Positions 11,059 through 20,024 of a stretch of DNA of 64,000 nucleotides are shown one piece after another (the first letter of the stretch is position 1; every line of letters starts with the position of its first letter). The notes beneath the pieces are model-generated. The model saw only the letters and a list, made by a program, of their open reading frames with translations. It was not told the origin of the DNA and ran no database searches. The DNA is taken from assembly GCA_009746045.1 (NCBI GenBank), contig RPFO01000231.1, positions 980,388 to 1,044,387 of the forward strand. Reading direction: 5' to 3'. Source of the DNA: Mesostigma viride. Lineage: Eukaryota; Streptophyta; Mesostigmatophyceae; Mesostigmatales; Mesostigmataceae. Position numbers and translations under genes: made by a program.

Positions 11059-12007
11059 TTAATTAATCAATTAATTAAGAACATAGCTCCGTGGGGAGCA
11101 TATGTAACACATAGCCCTGAGAAAGGGGCATCTATGGGTTTGTAACTGTACAATCAGGGCGACAACCTGCAGGTGTAGGATGTACAACTATCACCTGCTC
11201 TGGGTGCACAAGGTGCACCTGCACCGCCATGCTGGTTCATGCCTCGATCCTATAATCGAGCTCACACAGGGCGGCTTGGGGAGAGGGCCTAGAAGGCCTG
11301 CATGACATATATGGGGTGGAAGGTATATATGGCTAGGCTATAGCAGCCTGGTGTACACATGGCATCTCAGCAGAGAGTAACTCCCTGCATGGGCAAAGCA
11401 TATGACTCGAAATTGCTACGGCTATTGCAAGGGCTGGTGTGGGCCCATCACGTAGGCATACTATGGCCACATCACAAATCTTTCTAGTCTACGCTACTGC
11501 TATATTCCCTAGGCTGGAGTGGCTGGGGTGGCTGGGGCGGCAGGCGGGTCGCCTGCCAGGGCTTGTGGGCGACGTAGATGTCCGCCCCCTTAATTCCAGT
11601 AGACCGGCTGGAGGTAGGTCGGCCATAGCTCCCCGCGTCGCCGTTGTTGCTGCGTCAAGGTCAAGTCGTCGTCCAGCGTGTAGGAGGTCCCCCCAAGCCG
11701 CTTGCGACGCTTGAGGAACCGTCCATCTTATCCGCCATCGGTGTCAATGAAGGTGAGGAGCAAGGGGGATGGGCCGGCCTTACCCCGCGAGCGGCGGGGG
11801 AAGGCGGGTCACCCCCCGCGGCAGCCTTGCCCTTACCAGTGAGAGCCATGGGGACAAGGATTTTGTTCTCAAACGCCAGGGCAAGGGTCTCGGAGGTCTC
11901 GTCCTGCTGCTGGTCGAAAAGCTTGACTATGACGTTAACGCTGCGCTTGTCGAGCTCGGCCTCCTCGCGGAGGTCTAGCGTCTGCTGCTTGGGCGGCGAT
12001 GGCGGAT
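11059..12007 (-). mobile_element. LINE B5, 5'-truncated, inserted in B1
   Basis: Read on minus, it has the ORF1 C-terminal half (helix DLREEAELDKRSVNVIV, 11661-12007), 3' UTR, stem-loop and AATTAATT tail at 11059. TCTGTCGAGAA is duplicated at 11048-11058 and 12008-12018, which proves a separate insertion into the 3' UTR of B1. Confidence 0.85.
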
Positions 12008-12199
12008 TCTGTCGAGAAGCCATGCCCTAGCTCGATTGTATAGCCATGATGATCTTCCTCCCCCGTGCCGGGATCCCCTCTATAGTTGGGTTGAACCCGA
12101 GACAGCATGGTGGTGCCGGTGCCCTTGAGGCACCTAGAGCAAGTGTTGCTTACATTCCACTCTTGCAGGAAGTAGCCCAGAATGTATTAAAAGCCATAT

Positions 12200-13559
12200 T
12201 CTGATTCTGATTTGGCACGCCGCAAATAGTGAAAACCATTTGCGCTCAGTGCCGGTCCGCGGAAAACGCGATCTGCAAATGAATCCAGGCCGGAATCGAA
12301 CTGGGGACCTCTCGCACCCACTTTTGCTGACTATAGTAGGACGGACGTCTCCTGGACCGTCCTAAAAGGCATCGCCAGCTCTTGAAACACCTACAGTCCA
12401 ACCACAAAAGTTCTCCTGTCCGGGGAGTGATGCAAGCCAGTCGGATTTGTACTAGATAAATCATTCGAGATCTGTGTGTGTAGGAGTACTACACACGTGT
12501 CCACTCGACTGACTCGAGACTTGCCTCAGTCTCGAAACGTGAAACGGGCTGAACACGGCTGGAACCTTCTTAATTAAGTAATCAATTAATTAATGAGACT
12601 CGTTCTCCCGTTGGGGAGGCACGGAGCATTAACCCCGATGGATGGCCCCCCATGTCCTCTACGAGCTGTTCTTTGAAGGTGCGGGCCTTGCGGCGTCTAA
12701 CATCAGGGGGCCCGGCCCACGTCAGGAGGTGCTGGCCAGGCTGAGCTGGTCGCAGTCCTGCGGGGGGGCCACGTGAGGTGTCTACCTGGTTGGTGCGAGC
12801 TCAAGGTGCCCTACTAGCTGCAGGCGCCGCTGCTTAATGGTGCTGGTGATATATGGCATGCCCTGGTACAGGTCCTCATTGCGGACATATATATGATCGA
12901 GCAGCATATCCTACTCTGAAAATGGAACGCAGCATGTTGGTGACCGCGCCGTCCAGCTTGCGGGCCAGGTCGGCGGTGAGGGTCCACGTCTCGGCGCCAT
13001 ACGTGAGAACAGGAAGGACGAGGACCTTGAACAGGTCCTGTTCTCGATCTTGCCCAGGGGCTTGCGCCACAGGGCCCGGTACTGGCGTAAAGCGTGCCAG
13101 GCGAGGGAGATGCGATGGTCCACATCAACCTCGCAGCTGGGGAGCAGGCTGCCCAGCAGCTTGACGCGGTCCCGATACAGGACTCGAGAGCCGTCGAGGA
13201 GATAGAGGGGTGGCGGTGAGTGGGTGAGCCCAACCGCCAAGGCCTCTGTCTTCTTGCTGACCTCAAGAAGCCCCACTGCACGGGCCTCGATAGCCAGGCA
13301 GTCGAGCCATGTCTGCACGTGCCCAGTGTCTTCGAAGAGGGTGGTGTCGTCTGCGTAGATGAGGTCTGCCAGCCGGATCTCGTGTCCGCTCCGCCAATTG
13401 CCAGAATGTGTTCAGTAGCAACCTGCACCCCTGGTTCCCTTAGTACCCACGATGCGGCAAATGGGAACCTTCTTATAGAAGGGGGCGTACCCGGTACTAT
13501 CGAGATCAGCCAAGCGTATATTCTGATTTGGCACTCTGCAAATAGTGAAAACCATTTGC
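12200..13559 (-). mobile_element. Short element S with tRNA-Pro-like segment, split by LINE A2
   Basis: An insertion of about 450 bp (without A2) in B1, flanked by GCCATAT (12193-12199, 13560-13566). Both ends carry the same direct repeat of about 42 bp, holding the stem GCAAAT/ATTTGC and the word CAAATCAGAAT on minus. Inside, at about 12280-12330 on minus, the string GGGTGCGAGAGGTCCC followed by GTTCGATTCCGG resembles the anticodon-loop-to-T-arm half of a eukaryotic tRNA-Pro. The T-stem is imperfect, so this is not a working tRNA. SINE or miniature terminal-repeat element are both possible. Confidence 0.5.
12573..13463 (-). mobile_element. LINE A2 fragment with broken ORF2 C-terminus
   Basis: A family A 3' terminus and the last third of ORF2 on minus (from the YADD region near 13350 to VGHLAR near 12800), with several frameshifts. 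It lacks about 220 bp of 3' UTR between the CATC run and the codons upstream of it. The duplication GGAACCTTCTTA lies at 12561-12572 and 13464-13475. Confidence 0.85.
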
Positions 13560-13838
13560 GCCATATGCCACTTCTCCGGGATATGTGCTACATGTACTCC
13601 CAACGGAGTTATGTTACTAGTTAATTAATTAATTAATTGTGGGCACCGCGGCCCGGCGAATCGCTATGAATGCCATATGCGGTCACACGTGGAGCCCCCA
13701 CAGACTTGGGGGTGGTCTCCTTCATCACTACGTACTTGCCATCTATCCTTGCGTACCATCTGCCTCCATATTACAGACAAACCAGGAGGCTGCCCGGGTG
13801 TGAGCCCGTCACGTCTAGTGTAGCACATATTCCCGTGG

Positions 13839-14150
13839 GAGATCATGTAGCACATATTCCCTTGCTGGATGCCATGGAGGTGGGCGAAGCCGCGAAACCG
13901 AACTAGTCTATCAAGGAGACAACTAGTCTATCAAGGAGACCGAACTAGTCTATAACTCTAAGCTTATCTATCTAGAAAAAACCCGAACTACTCTATACTC
14001 AGCAAAGCGCCCCTTCCCCTTGCGAGAGGGGGGCTTGCCCACAGGGGCTGGTGTGTGAGCCTGGACTATCGTCTTCCACCTCTTCTTGTTCTGCATATAG
14101 CAGTCCAAGCAATAGAGAGGGAGTGAATGCGATGTTCAAATGGGGGAATC
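13839..14150 (-). mobile_element. LINE D 3' UTR and C-terminal fragment
   Basis: Minus-strand family D sequence: terminal hairpin remnant and UTR at 13839-13960, then codons matching the end of the D3 ORF2 (KAHTPxPVGKPP region) at about 13995-14150. It contains a small tandem duplication of a 20-bp word (13911-13940). Confidence 0.55.
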
Positions 14151-14263
14151 ATGTTAACGTTCAAATCTACTACAATGGAGTCATTAATTAATTAATTAAT
14201 TGATTAATAGACATGTGACTGCGATTAATTAATGAATTAATTAGGAACATGACTCCGTTGACG

Positions 14264-14913
14264 CCTTCAAGCCACCGCCAACGCCCTTGAGAGCTTGCAT
14301 GACACCGCCGGCCTCACCGCCCAGGCGGTGAAGGACATCGCCGCCCAGCCGGCGCCTGCTGGCCCGGCCGGCGATGCTCCCTCCACCTGGGCGGACTTGC
14401 TTAAGCAGCACACCACCTCCACCACCTCCGCCATCTGAGTCGGCACAACTCAAGCAACAAGCCCTCGACCTTCGCGAGGAAGCCGACATCGCCCGGCGCA
14501 GCCACAATGTCATCGTCAAGCACTTCGACCAGCCGGCAGGTGAGACCTCCACGAGCCTTCTTGAGGCATTTAAGCGCGACATTCTTGCCCCCATGCTACT
14601 CACTGGTGAGCTGCGGATGTCGGCTGTCCGCCTCGCCCGCGCGCGGGGGAAGGCTGGCCCGGCACCCGTGCTCCTCACCTTTAAGTACATGGCGGACAAG
14701 CTGTCGTTCCTTACATGCCGCAAGAAGCTCTCGGAGACTCGCTTCACGCTGGACGACGACTTGACCCTGGCCCAGCAACAGCGGCGACGCGAGCTATGGC
14801 CGACCTACCTCCAGCTCCGGCAGAGCGCAGGGGGGAAACCGGTATACTGGAGGGGGGCGGTCATCCACGTTGACCACAAGCCCTGGCAGCCCCCTCCTGC
14901 CACCTCAGACTAG
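14264..14913 (+). pseudogene. LINE B3 ORF1 C-terminal half
   Basis: 5'-truncated reading frame, uninterrupted from about 14374 to the stop near 14913. It contains the helix LDLREEADIARRSHNVIV, RLARARGKA, the RRM-like LTFKYMADKLSFLTCRKKL strand/helix and DDDLTLAQQQRRRELW, ending in a YWRG...HVDHKPW tail. This is the cleanest example of the family B C-terminal domain. It has no start of its own because the element is truncated. Confidence 0.75.
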
Positions 14914-15073
14914 GAATATGTATACCAGTAGTGTAGATTAGTCAGGCTTAGCCTAGCATGTGGCCCACGCGCATTAATTAATTAATTAATTAATTAATTA
15001 GGAACATAACTCCTAGGAGTGCCTGATCAGAATAACTCCGTTGGGAGTATATGTAGCACATATAGCCCAGAGA

Positions 15074-15858
15074 CTCTATAGCCCAGACTCTCTTCTCGAC
15101 GAGCTGAAGAAACAGCTCTTGGCGTGCATGCAGCTGCCAGGTGCGATACTGCAGGGCGCCTACCGCCTGCCCCATCCACGGGCCAAGGCTGGGCCCCCTC
15201 CAGTGGTCCTCACCTTCAGCGACATCACAGCCCGAGTTCGGTTCCTCTCTCGCCGCAAGAAGCTGGTGAACACCTCCTGGTCGCTTGACGACGACCTGAC
15301 GCCAGCCCAGCAGCAGCAACGCCGCGATCAGTGGCCCGACTACATCCGCCACAAGACCAACCCCGAGAAGCCCCAAGTGTACTGGCGGGGCGGGGACCTC
15401 TATGTCAACAAGAAACTGTGGAAGCCCCCCCGGGCCTCCCCGGGATAGAGCACTCCAGCTAGTTGTCTAGATGGGGGCAATCGATTATGGGATAGCTTAG
15501 GCATTACAGCACTTGAAACGATATTAGCGCACAGCGTTATAGTACCTTCAATTAGCTCTGGCACCTTGTGGCCATCAGCTTGCGCCTTAATTAGCCGACG
15601 TCTTGCGCCCACCTCACATTTGTATAGCATAAGCTATGCGTCAGCCTACCTATGGTATTGCACTGGTTGTATTGCACCCACAGTGTTGCGCCCCGGCACC
15701 ATGCCGTGGAGAGAGCGCTCTGTGGCCTGCCCACCTGCGGCAGTGAGAGAAGCTAGGGCGCCCTCCCTCCTTCTCGCTGTGTATAAAGGGTTGAAGGTTC
15801 CTTTACTCTGTATTGGCACCCACGTGACGCAGTCACGTGCTTATTAATTAATTAATTA
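15074..15858 (+). mobile_element. LINE F, 5'-truncated, inserted in B2
   Basis: Contains an ORF1 C-terminus, about 400 bp of 3' UTR, a CACGTGAC/GTCACGTG stem-loop of the family C type (15811-15839) and an ATTA tail. The duplication ATAGCCCAGAGA lies at 15062-15073 and 15859-15870. No ORF2 follows the ORF1. A short 3' terminus of the same kind occurs in minus orientation at 51776-51836. Confidence 0.85.
15100..15448 (+). pseudogene. LINE F ORF1 C-terminal domain
   Basis: Open to a TAG at 15446-15448. It has YRLPHPRAKAGPPPVVLTF, an RVRFLSRRKKL helix and DDDLTPAQQQQRRDQW, the same RRM-like module as in families A and B but clearly diverged in sequence. The N-terminal part is missing through truncation, so it is not an intact gene. 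Confidence 0.7.
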
Positions 15859-16261
15859 ATAGCCCAGAGAAGGGGCATATGGCCTATCATACATTCTAAG
15901 CTACTTCCTGCAAGGGTGGGAATGTAAAGGACCCTTGCTCTAGGTGCACCAGGGCACTTGCATCCGGCCCCATGATCTTCAAGCTATGCCCAGCGACGGG
16001 GGAGCCTGTCATGGGGGGGAAGATCAGCATAGCTATACAAAAAAGCTAGGGCATGGCCAGCGTCTCAGCAGAGAGTAACTCCCTGCATGGGCACAACATG
16101 ACTAAATAAAGCTAGGCATCATCTGGAGGGTGGCTCATCATATTAGGCACACATGTACATGATTAAATAAAGCGCGTGGCTTAGCTGGGATAGTGCCTCT
16201 AGGAGGCGTACATGTACATGGCCACGGTCTATCTATTCTACACTACTACTGCTGTATTCCC

Positions 16262-17640
16262 CTAAGCTGGGGCGTCTGGAGTCGCTGGGGCCGCGGGGGT
16301 CGCCTGCCAGGGCTTGTGGCCGACGTAGATGGCCGCCCCCTTCCAGTACATCGGCTGCCCCGCCTTGGTCTGCCGGAGCTGGAGGTAGGTCGGCCATAGC
16401 TCCCGTCGCCGTTGTTGCTGCGCCAGGGTCAAGTGGTCGTCAAGGGTGAAGAGAGTCTTCTCGAGCCGCTTGCGGCGTCGGAGAAAAGAAATCTTGTCCG
16501 CCGGGTTCTTAAAGGTGAGAAGGAGCGGGGGCGCCCCTGCCTTCACCCCGCGCGCGGGGAAGGCGGTGGGCGACCAGGTCGATCTCACCATTAAGACCCA
16601 TGCGACCAAGGATTTCTCTCTCAAACACACGCGTAAGCTTCTCGGAATTCTCACCTTCCTCCATGTTGAAGTTCTTGACAATGACGTTGACGCTGCGCTT
16701 TGCGAGCTCGGCCTCCTCGCGGAGGTCAAGCGTCTGCCGCTGGAGCTGGGCTGCGACGGCGGAGGTGGAGGAGGTGGTGTGCTGCTTAAGCATGTCCGCC
16801 CAGGTCGTAATGGGAGGAGCATCGCCGGCCAGGCCAGCAGAGGCTGGCTTGGCGGCAATGTCCTTCACCGCCTGGGCGGTGAGGGCCGCGGTGTTCTGCA
16901 GGACCTGGATAGCGATGGCATTATCCTTAAGACGCTGGTCAATGTCGCGGAGCTGGGCGGTGATGGAGTCGGTGGAGGCGGAGGGGGGGGGGGTGGAGGC
17001 GAGGAGGGTGGCGGTGGCGGTGGGGATGGTGGGGAGCTCAGCAGCCAGCGTGCGACCCACACTGAGCTGCCACATCTGCAGCTAGGGGCGTCACGTGCTG
17101 TGAGATGGTTTCTTGGAGGTGGAGGAGGAAGGTGGATTCGGTCAAGGGGGAGGGGGTCCAGAGGTCCGTGACAGAGCGCTGAAGGATGGAAAAGAGGGCG
17201 GCGAGCTGAAGACGGGGGCGAGACCAGCGGGCCAGGTTCTCAGCATGTTGTCGGTGAGTAAACCGGCCGTCAGGTCCAGTGCGGAGGCGGCTAAGGCTTT
17301 GAAGGCGCTGGCATAGGTCGAAAATGGAGGCGTATGACCCATAAAACACGAGCTCCAGTATCTTGATGGGTGGCATGTCGAAAAAGCTGGGTCTGGCATC
17401 GTCGAAGGTGGAAAATAACCCGTCAACGTCAAAGTCGCGCTCAGACCAGCTCGGTTCGGTGGGGCGGCTGCGGTTTGGCTCAGGCGAGGCGGAGGGCGAG
17501 GCAGGAAGCCCGGGAGGGTGCTGGACGACCACCAGTGCGCGACTAGGGTCATCACTGCCTGCCGGACCTGAGGGCGAAGCTGCAGCTAGCCGGAGCTGCA
17601 GACGTATTTTCATTGCCGAGCGCAGCCGTCAGGCTGCGTT
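16262..17640 (-). pseudogene. LINE B2 ORF1
   Basis: The N-terminal part, from about 17640 to 17100, encodes the SERDFDVDGLFSTFD and PPIKILELVFYGSY region. The middle is a Pro/Thr/Ser linker ending in a run of 11 G (16983-16993). The C-terminal part holds DLREEAELAKRSVNVIV, the RRM-like core and DDHLTLAQQQRRR. Frame changes near 17090 and 16530 break it. Copy B9 has 10 G in the same run and shifts there instead, so the homopolymer is a mutational hot spot. Confidence 0.7.
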
Positions 17641-18331
17641 GCGTCGATAAGCGTTTGCTCATCGTATATTGCGTAATAGCTGCGGAAAATTATATCAGCA
17701 TGTGCGTCGTAGAAAGACGCGTCGATTGTGATATTCACGGCTAAATTCGGTGCTCAAACGTGAAAGTTATGAGCTCCGCCGTCAGCCATGGCTACCTCGT
17801 GGCTCGTGGCTCGTGGCACGTTGGGATCCCACGCGCATGTGCGCCCATAATGGCCCCCATGGATGACGCCTTCAACATTTAGCCACGCTATGTCTATAAT
17901 GGGACCCCCATGGATGTTGCATTAAGAATTTAGCCATGCTATGCCTATGCAGAGAGACGCTCTCTGTTGAGAAGCCATGCCCTCGCCCTTGTATAGCCAT
18001 GATGATCTTCCCCCCACATGGCATGCTCCCCCTTAGCTGGGCATAGCGTGATAGACCGTGAGGGTGCGGGTGCCCTGGTGCACCTAGAGCAAGGGTAGCT
18101 TACATTCCCACCCTTGCATGAAGTAGCCTAGGATGTATTAAAAGCCATATGCCCCTTCTCAGGGATATGTGCTACATTGACTCCCAACGGAGTGATGTTC
18201 CTAATTAATGACTCCGTTGGGAGTACATGTGGCACATTGCCCTGAGAAGGGGCATATGGCCTTTAATACAGTCTGGGCTACTTCCTGCAAGGGTAGGATG
18301 TAAACTACACCTGCTCTATGTGCACCGAAAT

Positions 18332-19059
18332 TTGGGGTAGAAACTAAAGAAGATATAGCAACTGGGAAGGCTGTCCTGCTTGCCGAGTCCAACCGGCAAG
18401 CTCACTCGGTGCCCTCCATCCATCCAAGTTGGAAGGGGACTAGCCACCGGCGGGCTGGCCAAGGATCCCTACGCCAAGAAGGGCCAGCTCCTGGTCAAGG
18501 CCAAGCCACACACAAGGATTGGCTGTTTGTGCATCTCCCCTTCACAACAGAGGCCAGGCGCCATAGAAAAAGAGAACGGGAATGAATGCCATATTGCCCA
18601 AGCGCAGGTCCCTGATGCACGCCGCGCTGGATGAATTGGCCGGCACACATGCAAGTCATATTCAAGCTTGTCTCATGCAACCCATGCCTTGTGTTCATTG
18701 ACGCAATGAACCATTGATGGACGGCGCGGACTCTGCACGCCCTCGCCGAAGTCGTTGCAACCACGCCCTCCCTGTCCCTAACTGGTACACCCCGTTAGGC
18801 CAGGCAGAGGACAAGATACAAGGTCAAACCACAGGGAGAGAGCTCATCCCGACACGGGCGGAGGCGGCACATAACCACCAGGCACCCCCTGCGGCTGCTG
18901 CGGAGGAACCTCGGGCCCCGCCTCCGCGTCCACGCTCGCCACTTCATCGTCGTCATCCGAGTCCTCGGAGTCGGTCGTGGCCGGGGACGCCGGCTCGTAC
19001 GGGGGGTGGTGCGGCTTGATGAACTCCATCCATACCGATCGATTCTATCTATAGTGAGC
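18332..19059. other. Sparse region with weak hypothetical exons
   Basis: No repeat family was recognised. A minus frame at 18844-19029 encodes 61 residues with an acidic Ser/Asp cluster (SEDSDDDDEV) and a Pro-rich end, and a plus frame at 18380-18634 contains LATGGLAKDPYAKKGQLL. Either could be an exon, but neither has a recognised homologue or convincing splice sites. Confidence 0.3.
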
Positions 19060-19290
19060 CGGACCCTAGGGGTCTTGCCTAGCATGCTTCCCGCGCTTGC
19101 AAACACGCTGCTTCCCCACTGGTGGGGGGTCATTGTCATTTATAACCTGAGCCCACTTGGCCTTGTCCATCATATTTTTCCAAATCACGGAGAGTCCGAG
19201 GCCCCCCCATGTCCTCTACTAGCTGCTCCTTGTGCGGGCCTTGCGGCGTCTAGAATTGCTGGGCCCGTTCCACGTGAGGAGGTACTTTTC
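19060..19290 (-). mobile_element. Old LINE A ORF2 3' fragment
   Basis: Minus-strand match to the last 80 codons of LINE A ORF2 (region 7070-7290), more diverged than other copies and without hairpin or tail. Confidence 0.65.
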
Positions 19291-20024
19291 CATAAAAAAT
19301 AGGAAGGGCATAAAATCATCGCAATTCATGGTATTTCAATGCCGCTCACAGAGACTTGTGTCGCTACCACCAATTATGATGGTGACTTAAAGGGGAATGA
19401 AAAAAGAGGGGCGCTGATGAGTGATAACATTCGCTGGTCCATCCAGTTGTCCAATTTAATAGTCGAGCGCCTGTGTACTATACCTCCGTAGTGGACGGCA
19501 GACAACTAGATGCTGTTCACCAGCACGGGCCCCGTCCGCGCCCAACTTCTCCAGACAGGGAGCAGGGGGCAGCTCTAGCTACCAACAGCAACGCGTAGAA
19601 CTCCCCACTGCGAATCACATGACCCATATCAAGGAGACAACCGGCGCAGGCCAGAAATCGGTTGTGCTCCCAACGATATGTGTGGATATGGTTATGCTCC
19701 CAATCCGTCCTGCCAGAGCCCACTCGGTTGTCTCACTTATTCTTAAAAGAGTAGGCAAGCTAGCCTTGCTAATATAAGGAAAAACTCCTGGCTACTTGTA
19801 TCAGCCAAAGTAAAGTGACTGCATCGCAAAGTCTCGACGATATACTAGTCGTATCTCTCAAAGATAGTAACCAGGAATAGTTGTCCCACAATAGTAACTA
19901 AGACAACCGAGCATACTGATAGTTGTCTCACTAAAAATACTGATATCGGTTGTCTAGCATTACTTGGCGCCAGCTGCTTCTATCAGGCAGCCGGGCCTAA
20001 TCTGTCAGCTGTCCTTACGCCCTC
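19291..20024. other. Intergenic DNA downstream of the HR-lesion gene
   Basis: AT-richer, no coding signal seen. It holds several copies of a dispersed word built on GACAACCG/GGTTGTCTC; the longest match (19628-19659) also has GCGCAGGCCAGAAATC. Confidence 0.5.

Larger units (their letters stand above)
9178..13636 (+). mobile_element. LINE B1, ORF1-only element with nested insertions
   Basis: The 5' end has CCACGAG repeats (near 9205) and a 5' UTR also found reversed at 17640-17827, 57290-57470 and 63725-63915. A degraded ORF1 (9504-10850) is followed directly by the 3' UTR, terminal stem-loop and tail (13570-13636). No endonuclease or reverse transcriptase lies between ORF1 and the 3' end once the two later insertions (11059-12007 and 12200-13559) are removed. 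It is bounded by an 11-bp target duplication in LINE C1. Confidence 0.85.
9063..13838 (-). mobile_element. LINE C1 3' end (minus), split by B1
   Basis: This is the 3' part of a family C element read on the minus strand: tail, the CACGTGAC/GTCACGTG stem-loop and 3' UTR (9063-9177), resuming at 13637 with the last codons of its ORF2 (block DGLTPGQPPGLSVIWRQM) to about 13838. LINE B1 interrupts it, with TTGTGGGCACC duplicated at 9167-9177 and 13637-13647. Confidence 0.8.
14975..17827 (-). mobile_element. LINE B2, full-length ORF1-only element, split by F
   Basis: Read from 17827: CCACGAG repeats, 5' UTR, ORF1, 3' UTR, stem-loop and long AATTAATT tail at 14975-15002. Subtracting the insert F leaves about 2.07 kb. 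It closely matches B9 (55463-57473) along its whole length, so both copies are young. No reverse transcriptase is present. A 26-bp tandem-like duplication disturbs its terminal hairpin (15008-15040). Confidence 0.9.
14261..18207 (+). mobile_element. LINE B3, 5'-truncated, inserted in B4
   Basis: ORF1 C-terminal half and 3' UTR at 14261-14974, continuing at 17839-18207 with 3' UTR, stem-loop and tail. The B2 insertion splits it, with CCCACGCGCAT at 14964-14974 and 17828-17838. Confidence 0.88.
14181..18331 (-). mobile_element. LINE C tail and LINE B4: outer layers of a four-deep insertion stack
   Basis: 14181-14223 is a LINE C tail with half of its hairpin. LINE B4 (minus) follows, with tail and hairpin start at 14224-14260, and resumes at 18220-18331 with the rest of hairpin and 3' UTR. 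B4 is interrupted by B3, with ATGACTCCGTTG at 14249-14260 and 18208-18219. Beyond 18331 no B sequence remains. Confidence 0.75.

Noticed and set aside
12270-12330. A functional tRNA-Pro gene on minus
   Set aside because: The T-stem pairs poorly and no matching 5' half or acceptor stem was found; kept only as a tRNA-like relic.
11059-13636. Apparent double-ended LINEs with a 3' terminus at both ends (also 28147-30028)
   Set aside because: Explained by one truncated minus element inserted into the 3' UTR of a plus element, each with its own duplication, so twin priming or a new element type is not needed.
16446-17171. Plus-strand Gly-rich frames over LINE B2 (and 56030-56844 over B9)
   Set aside because: Antisense of ORF1 Pro/Thr linker and RRM core; the minus frames align among all copies.
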